NCBI GenBank assembly: GCA_023213395.1
Contig: CM041465.1
Span: forward strand, 122,395,741 to 122,459,740
Origin: Cycas panzhihuaensis
Taxonomy: Eukaryota; Cycadophyta
Reading direction: 5' to 3'
Length of the DNA: 64,000 nt
Within the stretch, counting starts at the first letter, position 1, and every line of letters begins with the position of its first letter. The position numbers were made by a program, and so were the translations under genes. Below, in pieces: positions 1 through 10,946 of this stretch. Under the pieces are notes generated by a model. The model did no database searches, was not told where the DNA came from, and saw nothing but the letters and a program-made list of their open reading frames with translations.

Positions 1-654
1 TGCCTTATGCCAGTGCAGTAGGAAGTTTGATGTATGCCATGGTATATACAAGACTTGATATTTCACATGTAGTCAGTGTAGTTAGCAAGTTTATGGAAAA
101 TCCGGGAAAGGAACATTGGACTGCAGTGAAATGGGTGCTTTGGTATTTGAGAGGCACAAGTGACTATTGCATCACCTTTGGAGGTATATGTAATCAAGTT
201 TTATGGATATGTTGATTCAAACTTTACAAGAGATTTATACAAAAGAATGTCTACTTCAGGTTATATTTTTACTCTTACAAATCATCTAGTTAATTGGATG
301 TCCAAATTGCATAGCATAATTGCACTGTCAACTACAGAAGCTAAATATGTTGCTGCAACACATGCTTGTAAAGAAGTAATCTGGTTACATGGTCTATTGA
401 TTGAGCTTGGAAGGAGATAGGAAAATGTAAAGGTATTTTATGACAGTCAAAGTGTCATTTACTTAGCCAAGAATCTAGCCTATCATAATAGAACAAAGTA
501 TATTGCTCTTAAGTACCATTTTGTTAGACAGGTTGTGGAAGTAGGTGGAGTGGCAGTTGAGAAGATTCACACAAATCATAATTGTGCTGATATGTTCATA
601 AAACTAGTATCATTAGAGAAGTTCAAATGGTGTTTGACTTCTCTTGGCTTGTAG
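1..654 (+). pseudogene. Ty1/copia RNase H, 3' end of pol (element C1)
   Basis: This is the last part of a copia polyprotein, entering from outside the window. It would encode RNase H, which degrades RNA in the RNA-DNA hybrid during reverse transcription. Visible motifs are YASAVGSLMYAM near the start, the catalytic-Asp stretch YVDSNFTRD near 207-236, LSTTEAKYVAA near 325-360, FYDSQSVIYLAKN near 436-474, and HNCADMFIK near 578-605 (a variant of the usual ADIFTK). The frame shifts near 180-190 and a TAG interrupts at 418-420, so it is dead. The usual second Glu of TEAEY is Lys. The natural stop is at 652-654 and a polypurine tract and LTR follow. The family is certain; the copia lineage is not resolved. 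Confidence 0.9.
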
Positions 655-700
655 AAAAGATGATGAAGGGTCTAGGAAAGGTATCGGGTAAATTGTTGTT

Positions 701-711
701 AAGGTGGAGAT
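701..711 (+). promoter_or_regulatory. polypurine tract of C1
   Basis: The stretch AAGGTGGAGAT lies about 47 bp after the pol stop and directly before TGTTGG, the usual first bases of a plant copia LTR. A polypurine tract primes plus-strand synthesis, so this places the 3' LTR start at 712. Confidence 0.7.
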
Positions 712-1300
712 TGTTGGATATTGTGATAACAATAGTTTGAGGCTAAAATTTTGACATGTTGGTAGTGCGGTTTCCCACCTAATCTTTCTCGGGGAGTTCC
801 AAGGGGGGCAGGAACTCCCCTTAGCCGGGGGGTATGGGGGTTGTGAGACGCCCCTCATTAAGAGAAGGTTCGGGGGCAATAGCCCCCGACCCAAAAAATT
901 AGCCCTGTAAACCATATTAAATTGTAAAGAGAATTAGGGTCATTCGACATAAATACTCTAGATTCTATGATTGAGATTTATGCCTTCGATGACCCTCTCA
1001 TGTAGCTCGATTTAGGGCTTTTCTTATTATGTTGTATGTAATGTAATGCACTATGATGAGGGCAGCGAATGATTGTTATTTCTGAGAGCACTCTACTACT
1101 GAGATGTACTTTTTCTCCATTCTACAGTAATAAAAATTGATACCTTTCTTGTGTGATATTTCCTTAGCACACTACTAGGGTTTTACCATGTTATATTGGG
1201 TGCATATGTGATGTTTGGCTTTCATATTCATGTTATTATATTATTTCTGATTTTAGAACTTGCATGTTAAATTTTAGTTTCGATTCTTGTAACTAGGTAC
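712..1300 (+). repeat. 3' LTR of copia C1 (end approximate)
   Basis: The LTR starts with TGTTGGATATTG after the polypurine tract. It contains a GC-rich block with two perfect hairpins (791-888), an AATAAAA at 1128, and a tail (GGGTTTTACCATG near 1180, then a T-rich stretch) like the 3' part of many copia LTRs. The right end is uncertain. GTAACTA near 1290 is a candidate for the expected AACA end after mutation. The partner LTR is outside the window, so neither length nor TSD can be tested. About 70 bp of unassigned flank follow up to 1369. Confidence 0.6.
791..888 (+). repeat. two perfect hairpins in the C1 LTR
   Basis: The arms GGGGAGTTCC (791-800) and GGAACTCCCC (811-820) form a 10-bp perfect stem with a 10-nt loop. 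CGGGGGC (871-877) and GCCCCCG (882-888) form a 7-bp stem with an AATA loop. The block is strikingly GC-rich against its AT-rich surroundings. The role is unknown; an RNA structure in the R/U5 part of the LTR is one possibility. Confidence 0.7.
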
Positions 1301-1374
1301 AAAATAGTTCAGATCTTATGGCGATTTAAGGCTTGGGACCTTGTATTTTCAACATTATGTACTAAGGACAATGA

Positions 1375-1867
1375 TATTAAAATGTGGAGTTATTTACATG
1401 GTTAATATTTAATGTTATCCCACATTATAATATTGCTCAATATGATAAATATATAATTGTTAATGATAACCTCTTATTGGATGGTATAAAGGTTTTGTAA
1501 TATGATAAACTTATTATGAGGTTGGTTGTCTTATAAATATGTACACACTCACTTGAGAAACTTAAGAATTGAAGGAGTAACTTTATTATGTGATTAATAA
1601 AGTGAAGCTAGCTGCCAACCTTCTCCCATGGTTTTTCCCTAGTTTAGATTTTCCATGTTTTTATCTAATATCTCATGGTGATGATTATGTATATTCTTAT
1701 ACTTAATATAGTTTATAGAATGTTTGTGTACATATCCTTATGATGATATATATATTTTAGTATTTAACATGGCATAACAATGTTATTGTGAATCCTAGAC
1801 CAATGATTGGCTAGTTTTATTTGACAAGTAATATAAGAACATTTTGTCCTTATACCATGATTTAATA
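1375..1867 (+). repeat. 5' LTR of E1
   Basis: This 493-bp LTR aligns end to end with the split copy at 5991-6408 plus 30061-30133. It carries TTATAAATATG near 1531 as a likely TATA box. Its last bases, ATGATTTAATA, are the same in both copies, and homology stops exactly there. It begins TATTAAAATG where the other copy begins TGTTAAAATA. Confidence 0.85.
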
Positions 1868-1869
1868 TC

Positions 1870-1881
1870 TAGTATTAGAGG
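1870..1881 (+). promoter_or_regulatory. primer-binding site of E1 (degraded)
   Basis: TAGTATTAGAGG lies two bases after the LTR. It matches the initiator-Met-tRNA site TGGTATCAGAGC at 9 of 12 positions. Two of the three differences are transitions of the deamination type. Confidence 0.6.
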
Positions 1882-4800
1882 AAATGGTATTGAAGGTTTA
1901 GATGTGGAGAATTTATTTAAGATAGGTTGCTAGCTACGTTGATTTAGAGCATGCATATGTGATTTTATCATGTGAAGTTATACTATAGATTAGATGTGCA
2001 TTGAGTAAGAATACATGGTGTATGTTAGTGCCATTAAAGTTATATAGGAACTGTGAGAGTCAATATTAAGCTAGTATTCAAATGATAGAATTAATATGAA
2101 CCAATGTAAGGATCCTACTGAAGAGGGTTTAATGAGACAAGGTTATGCCTATGAGATGTAACTAGGTTGGGGCATGTTAAGAGCCATATACAAGCTATTA
2201 AAAGTTACATGAAGATGAGTACTACAAGAACTACATGGTATGATATTTATTTATTATTTATGGATATTTATTTTGCATGTTATGCACACATTTTTTTTTA
2301 ATATATAGGAGAAGAACCTATTGCATATGAAGTATAGTTTATTAACTATTGAAGGGTGGAATAGTTAGAGAAGATTAAAATAGCATCCTTATTTAATCAC
2401 TATTGCTAACATGGGAAGAGGTTCTAGGGGAATCCACTAAATATGATAAATATAAACAAGTTGAGTTCAGATTTGTAGATTGGTGCCCTGTAATCATAAT
2501 TGAGGCTTTGTGAGATTAATCACCTCACTAGACCTTAGGTTTACTAGTATGTTAATTATTAACTAGTGATATCTCTCTTACCCAGATGAAATTTTCTGTT
2601 TAGTAGTTTATGGGTTTTATTCTTATAATGGTATTTTTTATAATAGTGGCTACTATTGAGAGATGGATGCTTAGAGTGGCATGTAGTTTCATCATATTGT
2701 AATAGTTATAGTAGGTTGATATAGTGATTTAGTACTCGATAATATGAAACAAATAGTTTACCTATGAGATGAGACATGACTTTATGATACCCTTAATATG
2801 TTTCCTAGAAAGATAAGGTATATTAGCAAAGATAGCTACTATTATGATATTTTTTTGTACAAATAAGAGGACAAGTGTATGGCTAGATACATATGAGAGA
2901 CATGCATGATATCATATGTTACATGATGAAGGTATAGTAGTCGTGATTTAATAGAATGATGATTAAATATGAGGAATACTAATGACATAATGAAATTTAT
3001 GTTGTGAATATAGATTCATATTTTTATCAATCTATTAATGCATTTTCTGGTCTCCATATTTATTTTAATTGATGATTAATATAAGCTTGCATGAGGGCAT
3101 AATATTTACATGTTCATGTGGGGCTATAATGGGATGTGAATTATGGCATTTCATGATGTTTTCTGAGCTCATTTGTAAAGCTATTTGGAGAAATGGGAGA
3201 GAATAGTAAAATTTATTTAAGAAGACATACCTAAGTTTGTGTATACATTATTCTTTTATTTTAGTCTATTTCATGCCTATTTTGTCTTGTTTCTAGGCCA
3301 TTTATAATTGTTTTGGTCCATTTTGACTCTATTTTGAGTTGAATCCTCATTATTTAATCATTTTACATGTGGTACCATCATGCAAATAAGACATTATTCT
3401 AGTTTGCTCACCAATGTGATGTATAATAAACTAGAATCATGAAAGTTGTCACCATTTGAAGCTCATTTGGTTCCACTTATCCTCCATTTGACATTGTTTA
3501 GAGCATGTTTATGTGATTTACTAGTGTTGAACAACTATGTAGGGTTTATGGTAAATCACTCACCTATCTATGGCTACTATTAAAAAGTCTGCATGTGAAC
3601 AATCAGGATGGTTTTCTTGTGAAGAACTAAAATGCCTTGTCATAAGGAGTACATGTAAGAGGAGACATAATTATTAGAACTACTGATCAATAGTGACTGC
3701 CTATTTCTATGAGGAGGCTACCATATATAAAGGCACCCAAGGAAGGAGAAATCCCTACATGAGTGAGGAGTAATGACAACTATCTGTAGAACCTACATGG
3801 AGATAAGATGAAAGCCTTGTCCTACATGTGTGGAGAAATCATAGAAACCCCTATAATAAGGATGCCCATCATAGTGGAGATTATGTAATAACTAATCATG
3901 TTATAGAGTAAGAAGATCTAACTATAGATGGAGGCACCTAGTAATGAAGAAGGAGATGCAACCAAAAAGAGAGAGAGAGCCTATTTCATCTAAAGGAGGC
4001 TACATGAAGATGGAAGGATCTACCGATAATAAGAGACATGCCTACCTATTTATAAGTGATGAGTAGCCATCTATAAAGGAGGAGGAGGATGTTGTGGATT
4101 GAAGCCTGCCATGGAGAAGTTCTTCCATAATAGTAGTCATCCACCATGAGGAGGAAGCCACTTGTTTAATCATAAGGAGAATGAAGCCCACTAAAATGCT
4201 TAATCATTCGATGATGAAAGATGGCCACCATTAGTAAATTGTAGCTAGAGAAAACAAAGGAGGTCTCACTCATCAAAACCAACTAAGAAGATCCTACATT
4301 TGTGTGGAGGAGATTGATGGAAAGGTGATGCTTGTATGAAGGGTTTATAATTACCATTATGAAGTTGAGCCATCTACAACCTAGTAAAATATATAAGGTG
4401 CTAAATGTGAATCAATATGATGATCTTATAACTAAGGAAATTAATTTTACAATTGAAATTAGACCATTTTGATTTATTCAATTTGATCTAGTTCGTTGAT
4501 TACACATAATAGGAGGTTAATTTTTGACATTAAATAAAAAAATTATAAAGGTGTTATGAATTTAATCAAATTAGATATTTAATTGAGGTCCATGAAGCCC
4601 TAAACACAATAGCATGAGGTCACATACATTGCTTGACATGACTAGCAGCTCTAATAAAATGGGTTAATGGGATTTTTAACCCATGTTCATTTTTTAATGA
4701 TATAATATTACTCTTTTAATTGTGGCTTTTTACTAGGATGTTGGATCAAGGTGCCATTAGTTGCATTAGAAATAGCACTTTGAGACAATCAAAGCAAGTG

Positions 4801-5979
4801 GTTGTAAGGCATGTTATAGAAATTTTATGGTATAAATTTTAATTAGTAAAGTTCATCAAAGTGGTTTTGATAGGTTAAAAAGTGTAATTTTTTAGTATTT
4901 TGAGAATTAGTCTAGCATATTTGATGGTTTTAAAGGTTCATGAATACATGCAATAATAATAATAATTGCTTATTGGTAATTGGAAATAAGTTTTCATTAG
5001 AAGTGTATGCATTAAGGTTCATTAATGATGGATTGAAGCTTAATTTGTAGTATGGTTTAAGAGGGATATTAGAAACTCCCCTATATATGTATTAGTTTTG
5101 ATGTAGTAATGCGAAGCACTCATTAAATGGTATATTATGTTACACCCCTAGTCTATTTCACCACCTGGATGATGTTAAGGACCCTGATTACTTAATGATA
5201 CATAGTTTAGTGTTAGTTTATTTCACTTGATACGAGATCATGCAATTTTACATGTTTAAGTAATAGGTACAAAATCATCGATGGAGATATAATATTTGGA
5301 GGCCATATATATATTTGTGTAAAGTCACCAATAAAGGAAACACATGTATGAGTGCAGAATCACCAATAGAGGTTGCACATACTTGAAAGAGTAGAAGTGT
5401 TGGTTGTTTATAGTTTTGTAGGTGAAGGATATGAAGTTGTTTAGACCTATCAACTTGTCATATGATTATGCTTATAAAACCATTCTTTCATGATTATTTC
5501 ATAGTATAGTAGATGGGGTTGAGGTTCTTCTATCTAAGTTTGTCTCCTTGAGGTATAAGAGAGCCAAAAATAGGTATAATAAGAGTAGGAAAAGGCTACA
5601 TGTATTGATGGACCATATACATAGAAGGCCATTCCATCAAACTTGCTAGTGCATTGGTTTGTATTAAACCTTAAAGTAGTTTATAACATGGTTAAGGAGA
5701 AGACTTCATATGGCATGATGTGGTGAGTCATGGTTATAGAAGGAAAGTATGACATAAGATGACAAGCTGGTTTCATAATTTGGTTGATTTCAAGGTGACA
5801 TAAGAAAACAATTGATTGGTTTCATAATTTAGTTGATTTCATAATTAAGTTGATGCCTTAAGATGACAAGTTCTGCTTATAGAAGGCAAGTATGATTTAT
5901 TAACTTGCAAGTGATTTAGGATCTAACATAGATATAAAGTCAAGACTTGAAGACTTACAGATTATAAATATTAAATATT
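1882..5979 (+). other. non-coding internal region of E1
   Basis: This 4.1 kb AT-rich stretch has no open frame of 60 codons on either strand and no gag, protease, RT or integrase motif that I could find. A purine-rich part at about 3600-4350 repeats short words such as GGAGGCTAC, ATGGAGATAAGATG and AAGGAGGAGG but has no clear period. Near 5760-5870 the phrase 'TTTCATAATTTAGTTGATTT' and variants recur three times. Long non-coding interiors of this kind are typical of LARDs. Confidence 0.6.
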
Positions 5980-5990
5980 AAGAGGGAGAT
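5980..5990 (+). promoter_or_regulatory. polypurine tract of E1
   Basis: AAGAGGGAGAT lies directly before the second LTR (TGTTAAAATATAG). It resembles the tract found beside the copia C3 LTR, which suggests that E1 is mobilised by copia machinery. Confidence 0.7.
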
Positions 5991-6408
5991 TGTTAAAATA
6001 TAGAGTTATTCATATGGTTAATATTTAATGTTCTTCCACATTATAATATTGATTAATGTGACAAATACATAATTATTAATGGTAACCTTTTATTAGATGG
6101 TGTATAGGCTTTGTAATGTGATATACTCATCAAGAGGTGGATTATCGTATAAATATAGACACACCCACTTGAGAATTTTGAGAGTATAAGGAGTAACTTT
6201 ATTATATAATTAATAAAGTGGACCTAGCCTCCAACCTTCACCCATGGTTTTTCCCCAGTTTGAGTTTTTCATATTTATATCTAGTGTCTCGTGGTGATGA
6301 TTATACATGTTCTTATATTTGATATAGTTTGCATAATGTTTGTGTACATATCCTTATGATGATATATATTTTAATATTTAACATGGCATAGTAATATTGT
6401 TATGAATC
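5991..6408 (+). repeat. 3' LTR of E1, first part
   Basis: These 418 bp match the E1 5' LTR from its start up to GAATC (6404-6408). There E2 begins and the match stops. The rest of the LTR resumes at 30061. The piece keeps the TATA-like GTATAAATATAG near 6150. Confidence 0.9.
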
Positions 6409-8955
6409 TGAAACGCTGCCCGCGGAATGGTATCCCTACATTTAGCAAGGGGAATGGGCTATGAAGAAATAAGCTAAGCTAAATGGTAAAGATTTCACCT
6501 CGCGAGGTGTCTATGCACTGGAGCACGGATTCAAAACTGCAAGGTGTCTGGTTGCTTCCAGGTAGCCATGCAAAGCAAGGCCTTCCTACCCCTCGGATGG
6601 TCGGGAAGAGGAGAAAGCGCCTGGCGCGTTGCGTCTTCTCAAGGAAATGAGAAGGCAACGAAATGGAAAGGCAAGCAAAGTATGTTTAGGCATAGGCAAA
6701 AGAGGGTATAACGTGGGTGGCCCTAACATAGTATAAACAATCTAACTGTACTAGGCTAACCGATAGCTAAAACAAAGTAAAGCAAACACACATTCCTCCT
6801 TTCTCCTTTTTAATTCTTTACACGTTCCTAACTACACAAGCATGTACATAAAAGACAACAGTGTAAAAGAAATATGTAGGCAAAAGAAGAGTACCTGGAT
6901 CTTACATCTGAATGGAGTGCTGCTTGTCCCTTTAGTTCCTGCTCCTTCCTGCTCCACTTGTTGCGCATGCGATGCCGGTCAGCGGTAGTTACCGTAAGCA
7001 ACCAAAGAGGGGCTAACTTACCTCCCCTTAAACATGCGAAAGTAAAAAGTGGAAAAGAAACAAAAAAGCGTGAAAGAATAAGAAATGCACTAATACAGAC
7101 CTAACCTGCAACGGGGCTCGTTCTACGTATAGCTCCACTAATGCGAGATCCTGCAAGCAAGTCAAGTGAGTACCTCCCTCTCGGAAGAGGGGCCACAAAG
7201 ATATCAAGTATATATGCTAAATAAAAATGAAACTATATAAATCTATGCTAAGCATTAATATGTAGCAAAGTGAAATGACAACATGCAATAAAAAAAACTC
7301 CCACCAACGTACACCACAGGCACACCCAAAAAAAAGGAAAAGAGTATAGCCTCGGAATGGCTAACTCACCCACATAAGATCTCTATGGAACTCGAAAGGG
7401 AGAAATGGGCTGGCAACAAGGTCATGGGTCAGCAAACGGTAAAAAGAAGGGAGTAATAGAAAGGTTTGGGGCTTAGGTAGGGCCTAACATTGACGGGTAG
7501 AAGCCGAAAACTGGCATGGAAACAGATTGCCAACGCTGCTTTTAGCTTTGAAACTGGATTCCCCAAATTCCCTTAACCCGATTCCCAAGAAGGCACAAGA
7601 GACAAAGGGAAAGAAGATAAGGGACGGAACCCTTGGGGAGAAGGGCAACAAGGGGGATGGAACCCTGCCTACCTCCCTCAAATCTTCTTTATGTTACCCC
7701 TTTGCAATAGCCAACTAAGAAAGGGTTGAGAGGGATGATTTGGGAAGAACAGTAATATCTCAAAAGAAGAAAGGAAATGGTGCTAATCAAGTGCAACAAC
7801 ATAAAGCTACACAGACTATAATTTTATTCACCTAAAAAAAGCATAGAAGGAACAAGAACAACACAAATTGCAGGTAAGAGTGGAGAGCACCTTGTTTGGA
7901 AGACCCAAACATACATTTACTGTTAGGAAACAGTAGGAAAACAACAACATATAGTGAAGAATAGTGGCAGGTTTTTACAAGAGTGAAGTGTGGAAGGATC
8001 TTTGTAGATTTATAACCTTGGTAGTTGGCCCTTTGGAGGAGCTTTTGGTAGAAAAACTTCCTTAAAACCTTAGTCACTTGCTAGAAGATGTGAAAGCTTC
8101 TGTTGAGAGCTGTAAGGGGCAGTAATGGTCCCTACAAATCCAGCTTGTATCAGTGTCTTCTCCTTGTGGTAGGTTTTTGTCAATGTCATGTATGTCTTTC
8201 TATAGAATTTGAGTAGAAAGTTAGAAAAATGAGCAAAAGATCTATGGAATGACAAGGGAAACTCCCTTTATCCCCTTGTTCACTGCAGGTGAACGTTAGG
8301 GATGTCAGGGCAATGCGAATCGATCGATGCCACGTGGCAGTTCCGCAAAAAAATAGAAACTGTCGCATGGTTCTCTTTTTTTAAAATTTCAAATAGTCGT
8401 ACCACGGTAAACTTCATGGTACCGCAACAAAGACCGCAGTATCGCTAAGTTTACAGTGGTATCAGATTGGAAATAAAAAAAGAGAAAAAAAGTAGAAACA
8501 TAAAGTTTTGAAGTAAAAATTAAGACTAAAAATAAGCTGGAGCAGTTGGGGGAATGCCCAGGTAATGGGCAAGTAGCCAAAATAATGAAATGAGTCCTAA
8601 CTAAGGATTAAATCAAGCTTTGGAGGGACTGCAATGCGAGCAACATATTGTAACGGAGCAAACAGGACTGACAGAAACATCTTGGGAGATCGTGGAGACA
8701 AAGTGGGTGGCTGTGTGCCATACGGGGTGTAGCATTCGTTGAGGAATGCCCCCATTGTGAGTCGTCATAGGCTGGTGAGGTGCCGTAAGCACGTGTATTA
8801 TGAGCAAGTAGAGAAGCAATGCATGCAAGCAGACATATGTCAAGTAATCTATGTTAAATAATCTTAATCAAGCATGGGCAAGAAAAGGTAAGAACATATA
8901 CCTGAACATACCTGCGTTGATGCATCTCGAGTCCATTCCCAATAGCTGGGAAACA
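6409..8955 (-). repeat. 3' LTR of E2
   Basis: Read on the plus strand it starts TGAAACGCTGCCC and ends GGGAAACA. It aligns throughout with 27507-30055 apart from a divergent block at about 6490-6526. It holds an inverted repeat at 8401-8460. Short open frames here (for example around 7484-7718) recur in the other LTR but have no recognisable protein, so I do not call them genes. Confidence 0.92.
8401..8460. repeat. inverted repeat in the E2 LTR
   Basis: The arms ACCACGGTAAACTT (8401-8414) and AAGTTTACAGTGGT (8447-8460) pair at 13 of 14 positions around a 32-nt loop that contains GGTACCGC and GACCGCAGT. The equivalent place in the other LTR (about 29507-29570) keeps the AAACTT / AAGTTTA core but is more decayed. 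Confidence 0.6.
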
Positions 8956-8970
8956 CTGCCCCCTTGGCAG
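8956..8970 (-). promoter_or_regulatory. polypurine tract of E2
   Basis: On the minus strand GCCAAGGGGGCAG runs directly into TGTTTCCC, the first bases of the 3' LTR. The stretch from here to 9315 is the untranslated part after the second RNase H. It holds a short (AT)n run at about 9041-9055 and nothing else that I recognise. Confidence 0.75.
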
Positions 8971-9315
8971 CAGAGCCTCACTACTCAGAAGCGTAATGTG
9001 ATGGCGAATGCTGATAACCAAAGACATCAGTAGCACATGCATATATATATATATAAGCAATAATGAACAACATATGGACGAAGGGTATCGACGAGTGTCG
9101 TGGCAGAACGCGTGGACAAGGGAGACGGAGACGAGGACAATATAAGGGCTGCCTATGCGTCATCTAAGCATCGACCTGTAAATGAAATAAGCAAGTAAAA
9201 GGGGATGCCCCCGTTGCTGAAGTGCAACATGTAGTAGGAGGGCATCCAGCAAATAGAGCAAGCACATCAAACTAATAGTAACCAGAGACTCAGGCACGGG
9301 CTGGCCAAACAAGCC

Positions 9316-9738
9316 TCAGGGACGGTCATCAAGAAGAGGGAGGCGACGCTCAAGGATGAGGCGAACGACACTGTCAGCCTTAGCATTGAGGTCCCTGGGG
9401 GTATACCGAATATCTACTGATGAGAAACGAACCAGAAGAGGCCTGGCAATAGATGCGAGGGTTCTTAGGTGAGGGCATCGCACTTGGTAAACTTGGGTAA
9501 GATGGGACACCACAACCTGAGAATCGCAAAGCAACATAATGGATCCGTGATGGAAACAGAGAGCATCGGTAAGGGCTTCAATAATGGCTATGTACTCGGC
9601 TTCGTTATTGGTTGCCTTGGGAAGGAAGACCCCGGAACGTAAGAAATCATGTCCGGAGGGGCTGCGAAGAATCCATGCAGCGGCAAAAGGTCCAAGGTTG
9701 CCGCGACTTCCACCATCGATAAAAATGAAAAGGGACAT
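9316..9738 (-). CDS. archaeal-type RNase H (aRNH) of E2
   Basis: This open frame of 140 codons has all landmarks of an RNase HI of the archaeal/plant type. They are FIDGGSRGN (residues 6-14, first catalytic Asp), NNEAEYIAIIEAL (44-56, Glu), LLCDSQVVVSHL (69-80, Asp), and RDLNAKADSVVR at the end (last Asp). Such a domain removes RNA from hybrids. In Tat elements it is an extra copy added to the gypsy RNase H inside pol. It lies about 11 kb downstream of the integrase, or about 3.9 kb if E3 is removed, so it must be made from a spliced or separate message, or as a readthrough product. The ATG at 9738 is the first in frame; the true start or an upstream exon is unknown. The frame is intact while the rest of E2 is broken. 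Confidence 0.85.
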   Translation of the reverse strand: MSLFIFIDGGSRGNLGPFAAAWILRSPSGHDFLRSGVFLPKATNNEAEYIAIIEALTDALCFHHGSIMLLCDSQVVVSHLTQVYQVRCPHLRTLASIARPLLVRFSSVDIRYTPRDLNAKADSVVRLILERRLPLLDDRP

Positions 9739-10266
9739 GTCGGGATACTAAGCTCTCATAGCAAATAAATAATAATAAAAGTAAAAGAAAGACAAGAATG
9801 ATGAGCAAGAAGGTGGTCGAGAAGGGTAGGAGGACCTAGCAATGAGGTTACCCGAGAACGAGAGCGAGCAATCCGACCACTGGCTGAGAGTGGGCAGAGA
9901 AAAGACATCCTGGAGTACGAAAAGTTACTTTGGGAAGCAAGACATGCCCCCGAATGGGAGAGCATTCCCTTTGGGGATCCCAGGAGCAGAAAAAGACTGC
10001 GAAAACGGGTCCAGGGTGGCAAAATAAGCCAAACGAGTATAAACTCAGGCATGCACGGGAGTAGCACATAAGATGATGCAGAAGGGCCCTAGAGAAAAGT
10101 GCAATAATGGGGTGCCATAAATGCCTTTGCAAGAGAAGGCAAAAAGGATGTCCATAGAGCACAACGGGCGTTAGGGCCAGAAGGCAAAGACGACCAGGAA
10201 AACGAAATGGTCCCAACGGCTGTCGCGAGGTTGAAAACGGAGGAAGTGCCCGTCGGGCCTCCCACC
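9739..10266. other. E2 tail between the aRNH and the antisense promoter
   Basis: About 530 bp with overlapping short frames on both strands (for example around 9842-10315) but no recognised domain. It would be the 5' side of the aRNH reading frame on the minus strand and the upstream promoter region of the PMD gene on the plus strand. Confidence 0.5.
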
Positions 10267-10274
10267 TATATAAG
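10267..10274 (+). promoter_or_regulatory. candidate TATA box of the antisense PMD gene
   Basis: TATATAAG lies in a GC-rich setting (preceded by GGGCCTCCCACC). A pyrimidine-rich stretch with CA steps (TTTTCACCAGCTTTCA) begins about 30 bp downstream and would suit a start site near 10300. It is the only clean TATA motif upstream of the PMD exon on that strand. Function is inferred. Confidence 0.5.
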
Positions 10275-10946
10275 GAAAATGAATAAAAATCGGATTCATT
10301 TTCACCAGCTTTCATACAAAACCAAAGCCATTTCCTTATAACGCAGAGCGCTACCCAACTTCAGAGACACACGGGAGATGATCTGACCATTGGATCTGAG
10401 CATAGCGAGAGCCATTACGACCAGAGAGATGAGATGGCAATGTCAGGCCAGACCCAATGAGTGGATCTCACAAAACCCATCATATTTCAAAGTTTAAAGT
10501 TTATTGCTTTTTAGTAAATTTAATGTATTTTTTTATGCCTCTTATGGGTAATTAGATGCCTCTCAGAGTCCGAATTAGACCCAAAAAGAGGCGGGGACCT
10601 GGGCATTAGGGAGCCCTCGTCCCGATGGGCCCCATGGGGGTCCACCATAAGAAATTTTATGATTTTTTAAGCAAAAAACCCCATTTTTAGGGGGGTTACC
10701 GTTCGTACTGTGGCCAAGATTACGATGTCACGATCTTGGACGCAGGATCCCTACAGGATCACGATCACCGCGGGACCCACCCTAAACTTAGCGATACCAC
10801 TAAGTTTAGTACGGTACAAAGGCAGAAAGCCAGAAAAAATAAAAGAGGAGCCAACCAAATTTCAAATTTCGTGAAAAGCAGAAAGAAAGCTAGGAGTATA
10901 GATGACTGCTAAGAGGCTGACCTTGACTGATTCTTAGTGATTGCAG
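10275..10946 (+). other. presumed 5' exon(s) and intron of the PMD gene
   Basis: No coding exon could be fixed here. An ATG at 10376 meets a stop at once, and another at 10429 opens only about 20 codons. The right end is a good splice acceptor: CTGAT (about 10927, branch-point-like), then TTCTTAGTGATTGCAG ending at 10946. An inverted repeat, CTAAACTTAG (10782-10791) and CTAAGTTTAG (10800-10809), resembles the one in the E2 LTR. Confidence 0.4.

Noticed and set aside
1806-1845. PBS of E1 at TAATATAAGAAC (TGGTATGAGAAC at 30097)
   Set aside because: Both copies lie inside the LTR-homologous stretch that runs on to TTTAATA, and the AATGA duplication fits only the later boundary. The site at 1870 is the PBS.
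7484-7718. Short ORFs conserved in both E2 LTRs (also 28612-28825)
   Set aside because: Conservation follows from LTR identity. The overlapping frames on both strands have no known motif and no coding context.
10376-10500. First coding exon of the PMD gene at ATG 10376 or 10429
   Set aside because: The first meets a stop immediately and the second opens only about 20 codons without PMD likeness, so the start exon stays unassigned.
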